From an uncultured Hyphomicrobiales bacterium (lineage in GTDB: Bacteria; Pseudomonadota; Alphaproteobacteria; Rhizobiales; Beijerinckiaceae), in contig CAIZGQ010000093.1 in NCBI GenBank assembly GCA_903932565.1, forward strand, positions 1-9,285: DNA of 9,285 nucleotides. The letters run 5' to 3'. The notes under the pieces are model-generated. The model made no database searches. It saw nothing but the letters and a program-made list of their open reading frames with translations, and had not been told where the DNA came from. This document shows, one piece after another, positions 6,277 through 9,285 of this stretch; positions within the stretch are counted from its first letter, which is position 1; the number at the start of each line of letters is the position of its first letter. The translations under genes were made by a program, and so were the position numbers.

Positions 6277-6311
6277 AAGGCCGAACCGTGGGAGGGACAC
6301 GGCCCGGCCTT
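6277..6311 (-). terminator. Hairpin at the 3' end of the PsiF-like transcript, likely terminator
   Basis: On the minus strand AAGGCCGGGCCGTG (6311-6298) pairs over 14 bp with CACGGTTCGGCCTT (6290-6277), including two G-U pairs that would be mismatches on the plus strand. The loop is UCCCUCC. The U-tract is short (CCTTTGTCG), so termination may be weak or helped by Rho. It lies about 70 bases past the stop at 6382. The rest of 6084-6381 shows no gene. Confidence 0.55.
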
Positions 6312-6381
6312 CTCGCTTAAGACGCTATCAGCGGGGCAAGTTCCACCACCCGCCGATCTCGCGATCGTTTCAGAAAAAGGT

Positions 6382-6666
6382 TTAGGCCTTCTTGCAGGCG
6401 CTCATGAACTTCTTGCGCTCTTTGCCATGGATGTTCTTGGTGTCGGCATCCTTCGAGCAAGCCAGCGACTTTTCAGTGCGCTCTTTGCCGGTTGCTTTCA
6501 TCTTTGCGGGCGCGGTGGCGGCAGGTGCCGTCGTTGCAGGCGCAGCAGGTGCCGTGACGGCGGGCTTTGTCGCTGTGGGCGCTGCCGGAGCCGTCTGCGC
6601 GAAGGCTGCGCTTGTGCCGAGAGCTGCAATGAGGGCGGCGGAAATGAGTGTGTTGGTCAAGCGCAT
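6382..6666 (-). CDS. PsiF-repeat exported protein
   Basis: The 94-residue product has a Sec signal peptide (1-23, cut after AFA), then an Ala/Pro/Thr-rich flexible linker (24-54), then a basic domain of about 35 residues. The domain, SLACSKDADTKNIHGKER followed by KKFMSACKKA, matches the PsiF repeat of the phosphate-starvation-inducible PsiF protein: two cysteines (70 and 91) with the core GxxRxxFMSxC. E. coli PsiF has two such repeats and this protein has one. The molecular role of the family is not known. A longer reading from 6714 would add 16 residues ahead of the signal peptide. The ATG at 6666 is preferred because AGGAAG lies six to seven bases before it. No Pho box is visible upstream, so phosphate control is not supported here. 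Two palindromes precede the gene. Confidence 0.8.
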   Translation of the reverse strand: MRLTNTLISAALIAALGTSAAFAQTAPAAPTATKPAVTAPAAPATTAPAATAPAKMKATGKERTEKSLACSKDADTKNIHGKERKKFMSACKKA

Positions 6667-6686
6667 GGCGGTCTTCCTGTGGGTCA

Positions 6687-6705
6687 GCTGATCAAACTGA
6701 TCAGC
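6687..6705. promoter_or_regulatory. Perfect palindrome in the leader of the PsiF-like gene
   Basis: GCTGATCA and TGATCAGC form a perfect 8-bp inverted repeat around a 3-base centre, ending 21 bases before the start codon. As DNA it could be an operator. As RNA it could form a hairpin just upstream of the ribosome-binding site (6673-6678). The sequence does not separate these readings. Confidence 0.5.
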
Positions 6706-6728
6706 GAGTCCCACGGTACGAACCCCAG

Positions 6729-6757
6729 ACTGAACGCTTCCTGAACAAATGTGGCAA
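6729..6757 (-). promoter_or_regulatory. Candidate promoter of the PsiF-like gene
   Basis: TTGCCA (minus, 6757-6752) and TTCAGT (6734-6729) are separated by 17 bases. The -35 box matches four to five of six consensus bases and the -10 box is weak. The predicted start near 6721 would place one palindrome just upstream of the -35 box and the other in the leader. Confidence 0.3.
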
Positions 6758-6762
6758 CGACT

Positions 6763-6778
6763 TAAGTGGTTCCACTTA
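6763..6778. promoter_or_regulatory. Palindrome between lysA and the PsiF-like gene
   Basis: TAAGTGG-TT-CCACTTA is a perfect inverted repeat 24 bases past the lysA stop codon and about 97 bases before the PsiF-like start. It has no U-tract on either strand, so it is a poor intrinsic terminator. Its centre is about 50 bases before the predicted PsiF-like transcription start, a place typical of activator sites. A 3'-end hairpin for lysA mRNA is the alternative. Confidence 0.45.
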
Positions 6779-6801
6779 GGCCCTTGTTCGAGCAGCGGCC
6801 T

Positions 6802-8073
6802 TCAGGACAGCCAATCGGGGACGACATCGAGCGCGATCAACGCGTCAATGCTTTCGCGCGGGCGGATGACGGCAAATTGTGAGCCGTCAACCAGCACTTC
6901 GGGCACAAGCGCGCGCGAATTGTAGGTGCCCGCCTGGACTGCGCCGTAAGCGCCCGCGCTCATCACCGCCAGGAGGTCGCCGGCTCTCGGTGCGGGCATG
7001 CTGCGGTTCTGCGCGAGATAATCCCCCGTCTCGCAAACAGGCCCAACGATGTCGGCAATCATCTGTGGCGCGGACAGATCTGGCTCCACCACGGGCAGGA
7101 TATCGTGATGCGCTTCGTACAATGTGGGGCGAATGAGATCGTTCATCGCCGCATCGACGATAACGAATTGGCGGCCTTCGCCATGCTTCACGTAGATGAC
7201 GTCAGTCACCAGAACGCCGGCATTTCCGACAATCAGGCGACCAGGTTCAAACACGAGATCACACCCAAGATGCCCCAATCGGGCTTTGACAATCGCAGCA
7301 TAAAGATCGGGGTGGTAGCTCGCGGGATCGTCCGACGCACGATAGGGAATCCCAAGTCCACCACCCAGATCGAGGTGATGGATGTGATGACCATCAGCGC
7401 GCAACTGGGCGACGAAGTCAGCCAACAGTGTGAAGGCGTCGTCAAATGGCTGCAGGTCCGTAATCTGCGAGCCGATGTGCATGTCCACACCCGTGACGGC
7501 AATGCCTGGCAGTTTGGCGGCCTGCGCGTAGACAGCGCGCGCCTGCGAAATCGGAATGCCGAACTTGTTCTCTGACTTGCCCGTCGAGATCTTGGCGTGG
7601 GTCTTGGCATCCACATCGGGGTTGACGCGGATCGAGATCGGCGCGCGCAGACCGCGTGCGGCCGCAATCGCAGAAATCGCCTGCAACTCCGGCTCTGACT
7701 CGACGTTGAAACACAAAATTCCGGCATCGAGCGCCAGATTGATTTCCCGCGCCGTCTTCCCGACGCCGGAAAACGTGATGCGCTTGCCCGGCACACCGGC
7801 CGCCTGCGCGCGGCGCAATTCGCCCTCGGACACAACGTCCATGCCAGCGCCCAGTTGTGCCAGAACGCGCAACACGGCCTGGTTCGAATTGGCCTTCATG
7901 GCGTAACAAACAAGCGCCGAGGTATCTGCGAACGCAGCGCGAAAGACTTCGAAATGGCGGGTCAGCGTCGCCCGCGAATAACAATAAAACGGCGTGCCCA
8001 CAGCCTTCGCAATATCGCGCAGGTCAACGTCTTCGGCGTGGAGAGCACCGTTGCGATAGTCGAAATGATTCAT
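6802..8073 (-). CDS. lysA: Diaminopimelate decarboxylase
   Basis: LysA is a PLP enzyme of fold type III that decarboxylates meso-diaminopimelate to L-lysine, the last step of lysine synthesis in the cytosol. The 423-residue length is normal. Lys60 in YAMKAN forms the Schiff base with PLP. HIGSQ (199-203), GGGLG (237-241) and EPGR (276-279) bind the cofactor phosphate and substrate. Cys347 in CETGD and Tyr376 in GAYG are the residues supplied across the dimer interface. The ATG at 8073 gives the usual N-terminus. The gene starts 9 bases after the lptM stop, so the two are co-transcribed, an arrangement common in proteobacteria. No U-tract terminator follows the stop; a palindrome at 6763-6778 may end the message. 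All catalytic residues are intact. Confidence 0.97.
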   Translation of the reverse strand: MNHFDYRNGALHAEDVDLRDIAKAVGTPFYCYSRATLTRHFEVFRAAFADTSALVCYAMKANSNQAVLRVLAQLGAGMDVVSEGELRRAQAAGVPGKRITFSGVGKTAREINLALDAGILCFNVESEPELQAISAIAAARGLRAPISIRVNPDVDAKTHAKISTGKSENKFGIPISQARAVYAQAAKLPGIAVTGVDMHIGSQITDLQPFDDAFTLLADFVAQLRADGHHIHHLDLGGGLGIPYRASDDPASYHPDLYAAIVKARLGHLGCDLVFEPGRLIVGNAGVLVTDVIYVKHGEGRQFVIVDAAMNDLIRPTLYEAHHDILPVVEPDLSAPQMIADIVGPVCETGDYLAQNRSMPAPRAGDLLAVMSAGAYGAVQAGTYNSRALVPEVLVDGSQFAVIRPRESIDALIALDVVPDWLS

Positions 8074-8082
8074 GGGTGCGGT

Positions 8083-8325
8083 TCAGAGAATGGGGTCGAG
8101 TATGAAGGGCTTGGTCGAGGGCACGATTGTGCCGCCACCCGGAACGCCACGCGGCTTTTGTGCTGGCGCACCCGCTGCAACCGCGTCAGCCTCTCTCTGT
8201 TTGTCTTCCGCCGATGCGGCGGGCGTCTCTAGATTGCCGCGCCGCCCGCAACCGGACAATGCACTCGCTGAAACAACGAGGGCAGCAAGAATGATGGCTG
8301 TGCGGGCAGGACGGGGAAGGCGCAA
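8083..8325 (-). CDS. lptM: LPS-assembly lipoprotein LptM (YifL-like)
   Basis: LptM is a small outer-membrane lipoprotein that in E. coli binds the LptD-LptE translocon and helps LptD mature oxidatively. The 80-residue product has a basic N-terminus, a hydrophobic core (10-22) and the lipobox LSGC with Cys26 as the lipidated residue. The sequence after it, GRRGNLETP, is the hallmark of the family. The rest is low-complexity Ala/Gly/Pro-rich and ends FILDPIL, close to the common (F/Y)xLDPLL ending. The start is TTG, supported by GGAGA at a seven-base gap and by the lack of a better start before the signal sequence. It is the first gene of an lptM-lysA pair. In many alphaproteobacteria argH precedes it; here sdhA does, separated by a terminator. 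Confidence 0.88.
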   Translation of the reverse strand: MRLPRPARTAIILAALVVSASALSGCGRRGNLETPAASAEDKQREADAVAAGAPAQKPRGVPGGGTIVPSTKPFILDPIL

Positions 8326-8348
8326 GGCAGGTCTCCAAAAACTGGCGA

Positions 8349-8354
8349 ACTATA
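8349..8354 (-). promoter_or_regulatory. Candidate -10 box of the lptM-lysA operon
   Basis: TATAGT on the minus strand lies 23 bases before the TTG start of lptM, just after the sdhA terminator. It matches five of six consensus bases. No clear -35 box is present at 16-18 bases. The predicted leader would be about 17 nt, ending in the GGAGA ribosome-binding site. Confidence 0.4.
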
Positions 8355-8382
8355 GGCCAGACCGCCTCGAAAGGGGAGCCAG

Positions 8383-8411
8383 AAAAAAGGCCGGACCCAA
8401 GGGACCGGCCT
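8383..8411 (-). terminator. Intrinsic terminator downstream of sdhA
   Basis: On the minus strand AGGCCGG (8411-8405) pairs with CCGGCCT (8394-8388). The loop carries a further CCC/GGG pairing. TTTTTT follows at 8388-8383. It lies 25 bases past the sdhA stop codon and separates sdhA from lptM-lysA. Confidence 0.85.
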
Positions 8412-8435
8412 GACCTTATTTCGCGAACGAACCGA

Positions 8436-9285
8436 TCAATACACGCGCGCCTTGGGAGCAATGTACTGGATCTCGTTGCTCATCGTGTAGGTGTGCACGG
8501 GACGGAAATCGATCGAGATCTTGTTCGTGGAAGTATCAGCCCACGTCAGGGTGTGCTTCATCCATTCCTTGTCGTCGCGGTTGGGATAATCCTCGCGCGC
8601 ATGCGCGCCACGGCTTTCCTTGCGCTCGACGGCTGAATCCATCGTCACGACCGCCTGGATGATGAGGTTGTCGAACTCCATCGTCTCGATGAGATCGGTA
8701 TTCCAAACCATGGAGCGGTCGGTGATGGCGATATCCGGCACGCCGCGCCAGACGTCGTGGATGAGCTTTGAGCCCTCTTCCAACACTTCACCCGTGCGGA
8801 ACACGGCGCAATTGTTTTGCATCGTGCGCTGCATGCGGTCACGCAATTCGGCCGTGGGTGTGCCGCCCTTGGAATGGCGGAACTTGTCGAGGCGCGACAG
8901 CGAAAGATCGGCCGAATCAGACGGCAATTCCGGCTGCTTTTCGCCAGGCGTGACGATCTCGGCGGCGCGCAGGCCAGCCGCGCGGCCAAATACGACGAGA
9001 TCGATCAGGGAGTTGGAGCCCAAGCGATTGGCGCCATGCACGGAGACGCAGGCGGCTTCACCCAGCGCCATCAGGCCCGGCACAACCGTGTCGGGATTTC
9101 CGTTCTTCAGCGTCAGCACTTCGCCGTGATAGTTCGTCGGGATACCACCCATGTTGTAGTGAACGGTCGGCAGAACCGGGATCGGCTCCTTGGTCACATC
9201 GACGCCGGCAAAGATGCGCGCGCTTTCCGAAATGCCGGGCAGGCGCTCATGCAGAATTTTCGGGTCGAGGTGGTCGAGATGCAGA
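8436..9285 (-). CDS. sdhA: Succinate dehydrogenase flavoprotein subunit, C-terminal part (5' end outside window)
   Basis: SdhA is the FAD-bearing catalytic subunit of complex II, on the cytoplasmic face of the inner membrane, oxidising succinate to fumarate. The frame is open from the window edge, giving about 282 of the usual 600 residues. It begins LHLDHLDPKILHERLPGISE, part of the substrate-binding region. HYNMGGIPTNYHG follows, with the active-site histidine, then GEAACVSVHGANRLGSNSL, with the substrate-binding arginine and FAD contacts. The C-terminal helical domain and the ending APKARVY are typical. The FAD-attachment histidine and the catalytic arginine lie in the missing N-terminal part. 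A GTG at 9197 is an internal valine, not a start. The gene is followed by a terminator rather than by sdhB. Confidence 0.96.
   Translation of the reverse strand, partial: LHLDHLDPKILHERLPGISESARIFAGVDVTKEPIPVLPTVHYNMGGIPTNYHGEVLTLKNGNPDTVVPGLMALGEAACVSVHGANRLGSNSLIDLVVFGRAAGLRAAEIVTPGEKQPELPSDSADLSLSRLDKFRHSKGGTPTAELRDRMQRTMQNNCAVFRTGEVLEEGSKLIHDVWRGVPDIAITDRSMVWNTDLIETMEFDNLIIQAVVTMDSAVERKESRGAHAREDYPNRDDKEWMKHTLTWADTSTNKISIDFRPVHTYTMSNEIQYIAPKARVY

Overview
The window looks like chromosomal core genome of an alphaproteobacterium. It is GC-rich with dense coding, alphaproteobacterial-type EF-P, EpmA, LysA and SdhA sequences, and several small Sec-exported proteins. An order such as Hyphomicrobiales is possible but I cannot fix it by eye. 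I see no mobile element, CRISPR array, tRNA or rRNA.

Layout. Positions 1-1887 (minus) hold epmB, cut by the window edge, and epmA, which overlap by 4 bp. The divergent efp gene (2035-2604, plus) encodes their substrate, so the whole EF-P beta-lysylation module is together: EpmB makes (R)-beta-lysine and EpmA attaches it to EF-P Lys34. Positions 2605-2833 separate efp from leuB and carry what I think is the most interesting signal: a compact minus-strand small-RNA candidate with a TTGACA box, a 11-bp hairpin with a C-rich anti-Shine-Dalgarno-like loop, and a good intrinsic terminator. leuB (2834-3943, plus) is a single gene closed by a strong bidirectional terminator.

Positions 4052-6666 (minus) hold four exported or membrane-anchored proteins of mostly unknown function: a His-rich small secreted protein, a 347-residue membrane-anchored protein, a secreted protein with an Asp-rich stretch, and a PsiF-repeat protein. 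Two clear palindromes lie in front of the PsiF-like gene. Positions 6802-8325 (minus) are a two-gene operon, lptM-lysA, for an outer-membrane LPS-assembly lipoprotein and the last step of lysine synthesis. It has its own candidate promoter. Positions 8436-9285 (minus) are the C-terminal part of sdhA, closed by a terminator with no sdhB after it.

No gene-free stretch exceeds 300 bases. The longest, 6084-6381 (298 nt), contains the upstream region of the Asp-rich gene and the hairpin that ends the PsiF-like transcript; I see no further gene in it. Lysine metabolism links two parts of the window (lysA makes lysine, epmB/epmA use it), but nothing in the sequence shows that they are co-regulated.
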